Of a stretch of DNA of 64,000 nucleotides, positions 42,312 to 49,583 are shown piece by piece. The stretch is from Bog-756 sp963704615 (GTDB lineage: Bacteria > Actinomycetota > Acidimicrobiia > Acidimicrobiales > RAAP-2). The position numbers and the translations under genes were made by a program. Location: the NCBI GenBank assembly GCA_963704615.1, contig OY969923.1, forward strand, positions 2,418,001-2,482,000. Direction: 5' to 3'. Every line of letters begins with the position of its first letter. Positions within the stretch are counted from its first letter, which is position 1. The notes below the pieces were generated by a model that did no database searches, had not been told where the DNA came from, and was given only the letters and a program-made list of their open reading frames with translations.

Positions 42312-43427
42312 TCAGAGCAACGTCGACTCCGCCGGCACCAGGCCCAGATGAGCCCAGGCCCGGGGAGCGGCGATCCGACCGCGGGTCGTCCGCTGGAGCA
42401 GGCCGGCCTGTAAGAGGTAGGGCTCATAGGCGTCTTCGATGGTGTCCGGCTCCTCCCCGATGCACTGAGCCAAGGTGGTGAGGCCCACCGGGCGCCCGGC
42501 GAAGCGTCGGCACAGCACATCGAGGATCGACCGGTCGACCTTGTCCAAACCCAGCTCGTCCACGCCGAACACCTCCAGGCCGGCCACAGCCGTCGACGAG
42601 GTAATGGTGCCCTCGGCCCGGACCTCGACGAAGTCCCGCACCCGCCGCAGAAGTCGGTTGGCGATGCGGGGCGTCCCCCTCGACCGTTCGGCGATCCGCC
42701 GGGCACCCTCGGCGTCGATGGGCACCCGGAGGATGCCGGCCGAGCGAGTCACGATCGACTGCAGTTCCTCGACGTCGTAGTGATCGAGTCGGCCGACGAA
42801 GCCGAACCGGTCACGCAGGGGTCCCGCCACCAGACCGGTGCGCGTGGTGGCGCCCACCAGGGTGAACCGAGGCAAATCGAGACGGATGCTCCGGGCGGTG
42901 GGACCCTTGCCGATGAGGATGTCCAACTTGAAGTCCTCCATGGCCGGATAGAGGATCTCTTCAACCGAATGATGCAGGCGATGGATCTCGTCGATGAAGA
43001 GCACGTCGCCCTCCTGCAGATCGGTGAGCAAGGCGGCCAGGTCGCCCGACCGCACCAACACGGGGCCGGCGGTGATCCGAAGTCCGACGCCCATCTCGGC
43101 GGCCACGATGCCGGCCAGCGAGGTCTTGCCCAGCCCCGGCGGGCCGGCGAACAACAGGTGGTCGACCGGTTGGTGCCGCTTCAGAGCGGCTTCGATGACG
43201 ATCTCCAGGTGCCCGGTCAGCTGGCTCTGGCCGACGAATTCGGCCAGGGTCCGGGGCCGCAGACCGGCGTCCTCGACCTCCTCGGCCGGCGCCACGTGGG
43301 GGTCGACGGGGCGAATGACCTCCGGCTCGCCGGTCACTTCGGCGTCGAGGCCGTCCTCGGCCGGTGAGTTTCCCTCGACCGCGGTTGCCGGCTCGGCCAG
43401 GATCTCGCGGCGCACCGGAGACATCAC
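42312..43427 (-). CDS. ruvB: Holliday junction branch-migration helicase RuvB
   Basis: The hexameric motor that drives branch migration with RuvA. The 371-residue product has about 50 unconserved residues, then LRPRTLAEFVGQSQL, Walker A AGPPGLGKTSL, Walker B LFIDEIHRLHH, sensor GATTRTGL, arginine-finger region PLRDRFGF, and the winged C-terminal domain (TLAQCIGEEPDTIEDAYEPYLLQAGLLQRT). Start may be GTG 43427 (4-bp GTGA overlap with ruvA) or ATG 43424 (TGATG). Confidence 0.96.
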   Translation of the reverse strand: MMSPVRREILAEPATAVEGNSPAEDGLDAEVTGEPEVIRPVDPHVAPAEEVEDAGLRPRTLAEFVGQSQLTGHLEIVIEAALKRHQPVDHLLFAGPPGLGKTSLAGIVAAEMGVGLRITAGPVLVRSGDLAALLTDLQEGDVLFIDEIHRLHHSVEEILYPAMEDFKLDILIGKGPTARSIRLDLPRFTLVGATTRTGLVAGPLRDRFGFVGRLDHYDVEELQSIVTRSAGILRVPIDAEGARRIAERSRGTPRIANRLLRRVRDFVEVRAEGTITSSTAVAGLEVFGVDELGLDKVDRSILDVLCRRFAGRPVGLTTLAQCIGEEPDTIEDAYEPYLLQAGLLQRTTRGRIAAPRAWAHLGLVPAESTLL

Positions 43428-44017
43428 CGGCTCCGAGCCAGTTCGCGCAGAGCGGTCCTCACCATCTCTTCGACCGGTCCGTCGTCGTCTACCGCGTCCA
43501 TCACGCCGCGGATCTCTTCAGGACCGTAACCGAGCTCGACGAGAGCGAGACGAACCTCGCCCCGAGAGGAGGTGGCACCCTCGGGCACCGGCCCGTCGCC
43601 GCCCAGGGTGGGCAGGTCGAGCCGGGCTTTGAGCTCGAGCAGCAGTCGGGCAGCGGTCTTCTTCCCCACCCCCGGTACCCGGCAGAGGGTATCGATGTCG
43701 TCCTCGAGGACCGCAGTGGAGAGGGCCGCCGGAGACATCGACGAGAGGATGGCCAGGGCCAGCGAGGGTCCCACCCCGTGGGCGCCGAGGAGGGCTTCGA
43801 AGCAGCGACGCTCGTCGGCGTGGGCAAAGCCGTACAACACAATGGCGTCCTCGCGCACGTGGGTGTGCACGTGGAGGAACACCTCACTGCCGTGACCTCC
43901 CAACCCGGACGCCAGACTTGTGGGCACCGAGGCGCGGTAGCCCACTCCCCCCACCTCGACGATGACCTCGCCGGGCGCCGGCCGGTCGACCAGCGTCCCC
44001 CGCAACGTACCGATCAT
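43424..44017 (-). CDS. ruvA: Holliday junction DNA helicase subunit RuvA
   Basis: The junction-binding tetramer. The 197-residue product has the OB-fold start MIGTLRGTLVDRP, VGGVGYRASVP, two helix-hairpin-helix motifs (FEALLGAHGVGPSLALAIL and TLCRVPGVGKKTAARLLLEL), and domain III (EVRLALVELGYGPEEI). The ATG overlaps the ruvC stop by 4 bp (44014-44017). Confidence 0.96.
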   Translation of the reverse strand: MIGTLRGTLVDRPAPGEVIVEVGGVGYRASVPTSLASGLGGHGSEVFLHVHTHVREDAIVLYGFAHADERRCFEALLGAHGVGPSLALAILSSMSPAALSTAVLEDDIDTLCRVPGVGKKTAARLLLELKARLDLPTLGGDGPVPEGATSSRGEVRLALVELGYGPEEIRGVMDAVDDDGPVEEMVRTALRELARSR

Positions 44018-44523
44018 GGAACCTCCCCGATGGCCGCGGCCACCGCCCGGCGAAATGGCTGAGTGGTGAGATGGCAGACCGCCAGGGCCAAGGCGTCGGC
44101 CACGTCCGGCGGTCGCGGCGGCTCCGCCAATCCAAGGACCGAGGCCACCATCCGCTGCACCTGATCCTTGGTGGCCCCTCCGTATCCGACCAACGCCTGC
44201 TTCACTTCGTTCGACGTGTACTGCGCCACCTGGCAACCCGACTCGGCCGCAGCCACCAGGGCCACGCCCGCCGCCTGCCCGGTGGCCATGGCCGTTCGAG
44301 CGTTGACCTGAAAGAAGACCCGTTCCACGACCACCGACTCCGGTCTGAACTGGGCCACCAGGGCCCGCAACTCCTCGGACAGACAGCGCAGCCGTTCGGG
44401 CAAGGGCATGGACGGTTCGGTGGAGATCACCCCGCCGGCCACCGCAGCCAGTGCGCCCGATCGGCGGGTGACCACGCCGTATCCGCACCGGGACAGGCCC
44501 GGATCGATTCCCAGGACGAACAC
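44014..44523 (-). CDS. ruvC: Holliday junction resolvase RuvC
   Basis: A 169-residue RNase H-fold endonuclease. The catalytic carboxylates are in place: Asp7 (GIDPGLSRCGYG), Glu67 (VVVERVFF), Asp140 and Asp143 (PPDVADALALA). GTG start follows a -10 box by 7 nt. It is the first gene of the ruvCAB-queA-tgt-yajC-secDF series. Confidence 0.96.
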   Translation of the reverse strand: MFVLGIDPGLSRCGYGVVTRRSGALAAVAGGVISTEPSMPLPERLRCLSEELRALVAQFRPESVVVERVFFQVNARTAMATGQAAGVALVAAAESGCQVAQYTSNEVKQALVGYGGATKDQVQRMVASVLGLAEPPRPPDVADALALAVCHLTTQPFRRAVAAAIGEVP

Positions 44524-44530
44524 GCGTTCG

Positions 44531-44536
44531 ATGCTA
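44531..44536 (-). promoter_or_regulatory. -10 box (TAGCAT) for ruvC
   Basis: TAGCAT ends 7 nt before the ruvC GTG on the minus strand, in the 73-bp gap after yebC, with no Shine-Dalgarno sequence. A leaderless start for the ruv operon is likely. I see no LexA-like site here. Confidence 0.5.
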
Positions 44537-44596
44537 CCGTGTGCCCGGGCGGAGAAGGGGGATAGCGAGGCGGGCTCGGGCCGGCGCCCGGCGGAC

Positions 44597-45346
44597 TCAA
44601 CCCTCGTAGGCGGCCATCACCGCGTCAGGGATGTCGAAGTTGGCATAGACGTTCTGCACGTCGTCGTGGTCGTCGAGGGCCTCGATGAGCCGCAGCACCT
44701 TCTTGGCCTCGGATTCGGAGGTGACCTCCACCGTCGAGGTGGGCACCATCGACAACTCGGACGAACCCGGTTCCAACCCGGCTTGTTCGAGAGCGGCGCG
44801 CACCGCCATCAGGTCTCCTGGGGCGCTGGTCACGACCCAGTGGTCGCCCTCGTCGGTGAGGTCCTCCGCACCGGCTTCGGTGGCCACTTCCATCACCCGT
44901 TCCTCATCGTGGCTGCGGGGAACGGCGATGACCCCCTTGCGTTCGAACTGCCAACTCACCGCCCCGGGTTCAGCCAAGGTCCCGCCGTTCTTGTTGAACA
45001 GATTGCGGATCTCCGCGCCGGTCCGATTTCGGTTATCGGTAAGGCACTCGACGATGACCGCCACGCCGTCCGAGGCGTACCCCTCGTAGGCGACCGACTC
45101 GTAACGGACGCCCTCGAGCTCGCCCGAACCCCGTTTGATGGCCCGCTCGATGGTATCGATCGGCACGGACGCGTCGCGGGCCTTGGCGTACATGGTCCGC
45201 AGGCTGGCGTTGGCGGTCATGTCGCTCCCGCCCTCACGCGCCGCCACCTCGACCTGCCGGATGATCTTGGCGAACACCTTGGCCCGGGCTGAGTCCTGTG
45301 CGCCCTTGCGGTACTTGGTGGTGGCCCACTTGGAGTGTCCGGACAT
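44597..45346 (-). CDS. YebC/PmpR family protein
   Basis: A 249-residue YebC-family protein, historically called a transcriptional regulator; recent work links YebC members to translation of difficult motifs. Signature MSGHSKWATTKYRKGAQDSARAKVFAKI, the NASLRTMYAKARDASVPIDTIERAIKRG helix region and RNRTGAEIRNLFNKNGG are complete. GAGAGG 10 nt upstream acts as Shine-Dalgarno. It follows pdxT by 14 bp and precedes the ruv genes, its usual neighbours. Confidence 0.94.
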   Translation of the reverse strand: MSGHSKWATTKYRKGAQDSARAKVFAKIIRQVEVAAREGGSDMTANASLRTMYAKARDASVPIDTIERAIKRGSGELEGVRYESVAYEGYASDGVAVIVECLTDNRNRTGAEIRNLFNKNGGTLAEPGAVSWQFERKGVIAVPRSHDEERVMEVATEAGAEDLTDEGDHWVVTSAPGDLMAVRAALEQAGLEPGSSELSMVPTSTVEVTSESEAKKVLRLIEALDDHDDVQNVYANFDIPDAVMAAYEG

Positions 45347-45360
45347 CGACTAACGCCTCT

Positions 45361-46032
45361 CTATTCTTCGACTCTGTCTCGTCTGGGTTCGTTGTCTTCT
45401 TTGGTCATCTCGACGAACAGCTGATGGAGCCTAGGGTCTCCGGTGAGCTCGGGATGAAACGCCGTGACGAGCACCGATCCCTGGCGACACACCACCGGCA
45501 GCGCCGTGGCCCCGACGAGTTGATCGTCGACCCCGCCGACCTGCTCACCGTGGCCCGCCCCGCTCGCTGGGAGCTGGGCCAGAACTTCCACCCCGGGACC
45601 GGCACTCTCCACGACCGGGGCCCGGATGAACACGGCGTGCAATGGCTCCGGGCCCAGGCCGGCGATGTCCAAGTCGCACTCGAAGGAGGCCGCCTGACGG
45701 CCGTACCCGTTGCGCCGGATGACCAGATCGATGGCACCGAAGCGCCTTTGATCGGGGCGACCGTCGAGCACCGAAGCGGCCAGCAGGATCATGCCGGCAC
45801 AGGTGCCGAAGACGGGCAGTCCCGCGCCCAATGACTCAGCCAGCGGGTCGAACAGACCCGACGATTCCAGCAGCAACGAGAGGGTGGTCGACTCCCCCCC
45901 GGGCAGAATCAGACCAGCCAGGCCGACCAGGTCGCTTGGCTCCCGCACCAGCCGCACCTGCTCGCCCAGTGACGCCAGCGCAGCAGCATGTTCTCGAACA
46001 TCACCCTGGAGGGCGAGGACCCCCAGCGCCAT
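45361..46032 (-). CDS. pdxT: Pyridoxal 5'-phosphate synthase glutaminase subunit
   Basis: Supplies ammonia to PdxS. The 223-residue protein has GVLALQGDVREHAAAL, LILPGGESTTLSLLL, the nucleophile Cys78 in FGTCAGMILLA, and His193/Glu195 in TAFHPELTGD. A region before the last motif (about 158-180, GHGEQVGGVDDQLVGATALP) is longer than in typical PdxT. It lies 36 bp after pdxS. Confidence 0.94.
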   Translation of the reverse strand: MALGVLALQGDVREHAAALASLGEQVRLVREPSDLVGLAGLILPGGESTTLSLLLESSGLFDPLAESLGAGLPVFGTCAGMILLAASVLDGRPDQRRFGAIDLVIRRNGYGRQAASFECDLDIAGLGPEPLHAVFIRAPVVESAGPGVEVLAQLPASGAGHGEQVGGVDDQLVGATALPVVCRQGSVLVTAFHPELTGDPRLHQLFVEMTKEDNEPRRDRVEE

Positions 46033-46068
46033 CGTCAGCGTCCCCAGCGCGGCCGACGGGCGCGCCGG

Positions 46069-47010
46069 TCACCAACCACGCTCGGCCAGGTGCACGCCCA
46101 GGGTGTCGATCTCGTCACCGGCCATGGCCTCCCCCAGGCCCGTGGACACCTTGGCCACCAGGTCGGGGTCGGTGAAGTGAGCGGTGGCCTCGACGATGGC
46201 GCGGGCCATCCTCGGTGGGTCGGCACTCTTGAAGATCCCCGAACCTACGAACACCGCCTCGGCACCCAACTGCATGACGAGCGAGGCGTCCGACGGCGTG
46301 GCAATCCCTCCGGCACAGAACAGGGGCACCGGCAGCCGACCGGTGGCCGCGATCTCCTGGACCAGATCGACCGGGGCGGCCAGATCCTTGGCCCACCCGT
46401 ACAGCTCGGCCGAATCGGCCATGGTCAGCCGACCGATATCACCCAGGATGGAACGCAGATGGCGGACCGCCTCCACGATGTTGCCGGTGCCCGCCTCGCC
46501 TTTGGACCGGATCATCGCTGCTCCCTCGGAGATCCGACGCAGGGCCTCCCCCAGGTTGGTGGCACCGCACACGAAAGGCACCGCAAAGGCCCATTTGTCG
46601 ATGTGGTGGGCCTCGTCCGCCGGGGTCAGAACCTCGCTCTCGTCGACATAGTCGACGCCGAGCGACTGCAACACCTGGGCCTCGGCAAAATGACCGATGC
46701 GGGCCTTGGCCATAACCGGCACGGTCACTGCCGCCTTGATCCCCTCGATGAGAGCCGGGTCGCTCATCCGGGCCACTCCCCCGTCCCGCCGTATGTCGGC
46801 AGGCACCCGCTCGAGCGCCATGACGGCCACCGCCCCGGCGTCTTCGCCCACCTTCGCCTGCTCGGAGTTGACCACGTCCATGATCACGCCGCCGCGCAAC
46901 ATCTCAGCCAGGCCACGCTTCACGGTGAAGGTCCCGGTGGGCCGGTGACGGCCGGACCGATCGGGTCCGGTAGCGACAGAATCGGTGACGTCGTCGGCCA
47001 TGGCCGGCAT
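46069..47010 (-). CDS. pdxS: Pyridoxal 5'-phosphate synthase lyase subunit
   Basis: Forms PLP from ribose 5-phosphate, glyceraldehyde 3-phosphate and ammonia. The 313-residue barrel protein contains GGVIMDVVNSEQAKVGEDAGA with Asp45, VPVMAKARIGHFAEAQ with Schiff-base Lys102, YVDESEVLTPADEAHHIDK, the second lysine in RSKGEAGTGNIVEAVRH and AGGIATPSDASLVMQLG. Start at 47010 (MPAMADD, after CAGG) or 47001. About 20 residues more than average at the N-terminus. Confidence 0.96.
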   Translation of the reverse strand: MPAMADDVTDSVATGPDRSGRHRPTGTFTVKRGLAEMLRGGVIMDVVNSEQAKVGEDAGAVAVMALERVPADIRRDGGVARMSDPALIEGIKAAVTVPVMAKARIGHFAEAQVLQSLGVDYVDESEVLTPADEAHHIDKWAFAVPFVCGATNLGEALRRISEGAAMIRSKGEAGTGNIVEAVRHLRSILGDIGRLTMADSAELYGWAKDLAAPVDLVQEIAATGRLPVPLFCAGGIATPSDASLVMQLGAEAVFVGSGIFKSADPPRMARAIVEATAHFTDPDLVAKVSTGLGEAMAGDEIDTLGVHLAERGW

Positions 47011-47061
47011 TCTACCTGCGGGCCCACTGCTGACGGCTCGCTCGGGCTGCCTACCCGCGCC

Positions 47062-47092
47062 GCAGCGGCCACCCCGGTCGGGCGGCCGCTGC
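47062..47092 (-). terminator. Strong hairpin between yceI-type gene and pdxS
   Basis: GCAGCGGCC (47062-47070) pairs perfectly with GGCCGCTGC (47084-47092), and the loop can add CCCG/CGGG. It lies after the YceI stop and 52 bp before the pdxS start. No T tract follows, so termination would be of the GC-hairpin-only type; an mRNA-processing or insulating role is equally possible. Confidence 0.45.
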
Positions 47093-47124
47093 ACAGCACG
47101 ACATCTTGGCGGGCGGCTTGTCGC

Positions 47125-47706
47125 TCAGGCCTCGAGCACAGCCTCCAGCTCGAGCTCGATGTCGACCTTCTTGGCCACCACGAGGCCACCGGCCTCCATG
47201 ACCGCCCCGAAGGACACGCCGAACTCGTCGCGGTCGATGGTGGTCGAACCGCTGAATCCGACCCGGTGATTACCCATCGGGTCCTGAACGACGCCCTCGA
47301 GGGTCACGTCCAAGGTCACCGGCCGGGTGACACCGCGGATGGTGAGGTCACCTTCGACCTTCCAGTGGGTCGGGCTCTCCGGCTTGACCGCGGTGCTGGT
47401 GAAATGCCAGGTCGGATGGTTGGCTACGTCGAAGAAATCGCTGGTGCGCAGGTGGTTGTCGCGGCCTTCGTCTCGGGTGTCCACACTCTCGGCCTGGATG
47501 GTCAGAGCGACCTTGGAGTCGACCGGATCCTCGGCCAACTCGAGCTTGCCCTCGAAGCTGCCGAACCGGCCACGGACCTTGGACACGGCCATGTGCCGCA
47601 CGGCGAACCCGATCTGGGTGTGGGCGGGGTCGATCACGTACGTCCCCACCGCCGGATACTCGACACCGTTCACTTTCCTGCTGGTGACTCCTGTTGTGGT
47701 TGCCAT
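47125..47706 (-). CDS. YceI-family lipid-binding protein
   Basis: A lipocalin-like beta-barrel of the YceI family, which binds isoprenoid-type lipids. The 193-residue protein has VGTYVIDPAHTQIGFAVRHM, KVRGRFGSFEGKLEL, RDNHLRTSDFFDVANHP, GDLTIRGVTRPVTLDVTLEG and DRDEFGVSFGAVMEAGG. No signal peptide is present, so it is probably cytoplasmic. GAGGAG precedes the ATG. It is divergent from a MarR gene whose product probably represses it. Confidence 0.92.
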   Translation of the reverse strand: MATTTGVTSRKVNGVEYPAVGTYVIDPAHTQIGFAVRHMAVSKVRGRFGSFEGKLELAEDPVDSKVALTIQAESVDTRDEGRDNHLRTSDFFDVANHPTWHFTSTAVKPESPTHWKVEGDLTIRGVTRPVTLDVTLEGVVQDPMGNHRVGFSGSTTIDRDEFGVSFGAVMEAGGLVVAKKVDIELELEAVLEA

Positions 47707-47746
47707 CTGTCACTCCTCTCGTCCCCCAGGGCCCCATGGCACCTGA

Positions 47747-47792
47747 AGTTGCTTGTACAACTAACTATACCAACAACTATTTGCAGGCGCAA
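47747..47792 (-). promoter_or_regulatory. YceI promoter with overlapping inverted-repeat operator
   Basis: On the minus strand -35 TTGCGC (47787-47792) and -10 TATAGT (47764-47769) are separated by 17 bp, the best sigma70-like pair in the window. Just downstream, AGTTGCTTGTACAACT (47747-47762) is an inverted repeat with 5-bp arms and a TTGTACAA core, resembling MarR operators. TTGCAGGCGCAA (47781-47792) is a second, weaker inverted repeat over the -35. A MarR dimer here would block YceI transcription. Confidence 0.6.
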
Positions 47793-47811
47793 GTATTCCC
47801 GGAGATCCTGG

Positions 47812-47817
47812 TACAGT
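47812..47817 (+). promoter_or_regulatory. -10 box (TACAGT) for the MarR gene
   Basis: TACAGT ends 6 nt before the ATG at 47824; no Shine-Dalgarno sequence lies between, so the regulator mRNA is probably leaderless. Confidence 0.5.
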
Positions 47818-47823
47818 GGCGCT

Positions 47824-48336
47824 ATGGCGCGAACGCTGATCACAGATGACGAGAGGCTGACCACCGTCGGCCTGCTCTTCGAGTCGGCAGCCGGCCTCCG
47901 GAGGGTGTTCCAACAACGGATGGAAGCGGAGCGGTCGCTGACCACACAGTCCTTTGATGTCCTCATCCGGCTGGCCCGAACCCCGGGCTCAGAGCTGCGG
48001 ATGAGCGAACTGGCCGCCCAGACCTCACTCACCCCGAGCGGCCTCACCCGCTCGATCGATCGATTGCAGGAGCAGGGCCTGGTGCAACGGCGGGTCTGTC
48101 CGGAGGATCGGCGAGGGGCGTTCGCCGTCCTGACCCCGTCGGGCCAGGAGTTGATGGACCGGGCCATACCGGACCACATCGCCCATGTGAACGAGGTGCT
48201 CAGCGACCTGTTTACCTCCGAGGAGGAGGAGACCCTGGCCGCCTTGCTCCGCAAGCTCCGGGATCATCTCTTCGATGCCAACTCGACATGGGCGCTGGCC
48301 GAAGAGGACGGGGATCTCTGCCCGGGAGGCGAGTGA
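47824..48336 (+). CDS. MarR-family transcriptional regulator
   Basis: A 170-residue winged-helix regulator: TTQSFDVLIRLARTPGSELRMSELA, then the recognition region LTPSGLTRSIDRLQEQGLVQRRVCPEDRRGAFAVLT with the conserved wing Asp-Arg-Arg, and flanking dimerisation helices. Cys in VCPEDRR could be redox-active but this is only a position to note. Its divergent neighbour is the YceI gene, with inverted repeats between, so it likely represses YceI and itself. Convergent with the M48 gene, 52 bp apart. Confidence 0.92.
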   Translation: MARTLITDDERLTTVGLLFESAAGLRRVFQQRMEAERSLTTQSFDVLIRLARTPGSELRMSELAAQTSLTPSGLTRSIDRLQEQGLVQRRVCPEDRRGAFAVLTPSGQELMDRAIPDHIAHVNEVLSDLFTSEEEETLAALLRKLRDHLFDANSTWALAEEDGDLCPGGE

Positions 48337-48388
48337 CGGACTGTCGTCGGTCAGAAGGCGAGTGACCAACCGTCCTCGTCAGAGTGGA

Positions 48389-49561
48389 TCAGCGAAGCGA
48401 GAGGGCTTCGGCGCGGACCCTGGTGTCGTCCAGATTGTTCACCGGCGACTCGCCGGGCGGAGCGCCCGCCATCGGGTCGATCCACAACCAGCGGGTGAGC
48501 TTGGCCGTACGCCCTGACCCCGAGGGCCAGGGTGCAACCGGAGAGGGTGGGTCGACCATCGACTCCAGCGCCGATCCGATACCGGGGGGATAGCGCACCA
48601 CTCCGGCGGCCCGTTGGTCAGCCCAGTATTCGCGGCCGCGGCCAATCAGCGAGTGCACCCGGTCGGTGCCGCGGGCGACCCCCGCCACTGCGGCCCACGG
48701 AACGGTAACGACCACGGCCAGACCGGCCACCACCGTGTCGTGGCGCTTGATGTGGACCAATTCGTGCGCCAGTACTCCCTCGAGCTCGACCAAGGTGAGG
48801 GACTGTTCGAGACCCGAGGTGACCACGAGCTGGGCCGTGGCCGGGTCGCGACCGACGGACATGGCGTTGGGAATCGGGCTGTCCACGATGCACACGGTCG
48901 GCCGGGGCAGGCCCATGGTGGCGCAGAGCCCGTCGACCAGGTTGTGGAGTCGTGGATGCTCCCACTCGTCGCTGGGGTGCCCGCCGACAGAGCGCACCAC
49001 CGCGCCCGGAGCGAATCGCCACAGCCACACCGTGACCGCGATGGTGATGACCACCAAGGCAGCCGCACCGACCAGGAGCAACCCGAGCGCCACCAACACG
49101 CCACCCACAACGAGTCCGGCGATGAGCCCGGGGAGGATGGCGAGGACCCCGGCCCGTCGACGATTGGCACGAATTGCCGACGCCTCCTCGTTGCCCTCGG
49201 CCTGGCGATCGACGGCCTGCGCCACCGACCGCGCCGGGGCCGGGTCGCGGTCAACGGGAACCGCCGACCGCGAGGGAGAACGGTTCGCCGATGCGGCGCG
49301 CGACCCTCCCCCACCGGAGCGGGACCCGGGCGACCCGCTCCGCCCGCCCGCTCCGCCGCCCCCGCCCGTTCGGGCGTTTCCCGCCGTCGTGGAACTGGAC
49401 CGCGATCGATTGCCACCCCGGCTGTTCCGATTTCGGTTGCGGTTCCGGTTCCGCGAGGCGCCCGAACCGGATCCTCCCCCGCTGTTGGGTGAACGCTCCT
49501 TGTCGGGCAACCCGCGGCCTGGCGTTCCGGCAGGAGCGTTGGCGTTGTCGGACTCGCTCAT
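48389..49561 (-). CDS. M48-family (HtpX-like) membrane zinc metallopeptidase
   Basis: A 390-residue integral membrane peptidase. The first roughly 145 residues are predicted disordered and include an (RN)x5 run and Gly/Ser repeats. Two close helices follow (about 155-200), then the M48 domain with LHNLVDGLCATMGLPRP, zinc motif HELVH in VLAHELVHIKRHD, a further helix (VVAGLAVVVTVPWAAVAG) and the third zinc ligand in GREYWADQRAAG. HtpX relatives degrade damaged membrane proteins. It follows pimA by 22 bp but has its own TACACT -10 candidate. Confidence 0.88.
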   Translation of the reverse strand: MSESDNANAPAGTPGRGLPDKERSPNSGGGSGSGASRNRNRNRNRNSRGGNRSRSSSTTAGNARTGGGGGAGGRSGSPGSRSGGGGSRAASANRSPSRSAVPVDRDPAPARSVAQAVDRQAEGNEEASAIRANRRRAGVLAILPGLIAGLVVGGVLVALGLLLVGAAALVVITIAVTVWLWRFAPGAVVRSVGGHPSDEWEHPRLHNLVDGLCATMGLPRPTVCIVDSPIPNAMSVGRDPATAQLVVTSGLEQSLTLVELEGVLAHELVHIKRHDTVVAGLAVVVTVPWAAVAGVARGTDRVHSLIGRGREYWADQRAAGVVRYPPGIGSALESMVDPPSPVAPWPSGSGRTAKLTRWLWIDPMAGAPPGESPVNNLDDTRVRAEALSLR

Positions 49562-49570
49562 GATGGGTGC

Positions 49571-49576
49571 AGTGTA
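49571..49576 (-). promoter_or_regulatory. -10 box (TACACT) for the M48 peptidase gene
   Basis: TACACT ends 9 nt before the ATG at 49561 on the minus strand. The spacing is slightly longer than the other leaderless candidates, so confidence is lower. Confidence 0.35.
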
Positions 49577-49583
49577 CGGCTCG

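Noticed and set aside
45988..47823. Long N-terminal extension of the MarR frame
   Set aside because: It is antisense to pdxS and YceI; the MarR fold begins at 47824 next to a promoter box.
48337..48388. Bidirectional terminator between marR and the M48 gene
   Set aside because: Only a 5-bp inverted repeat (GGTCA/TGACC at 48349-48367) with no T tract; too weak to list.
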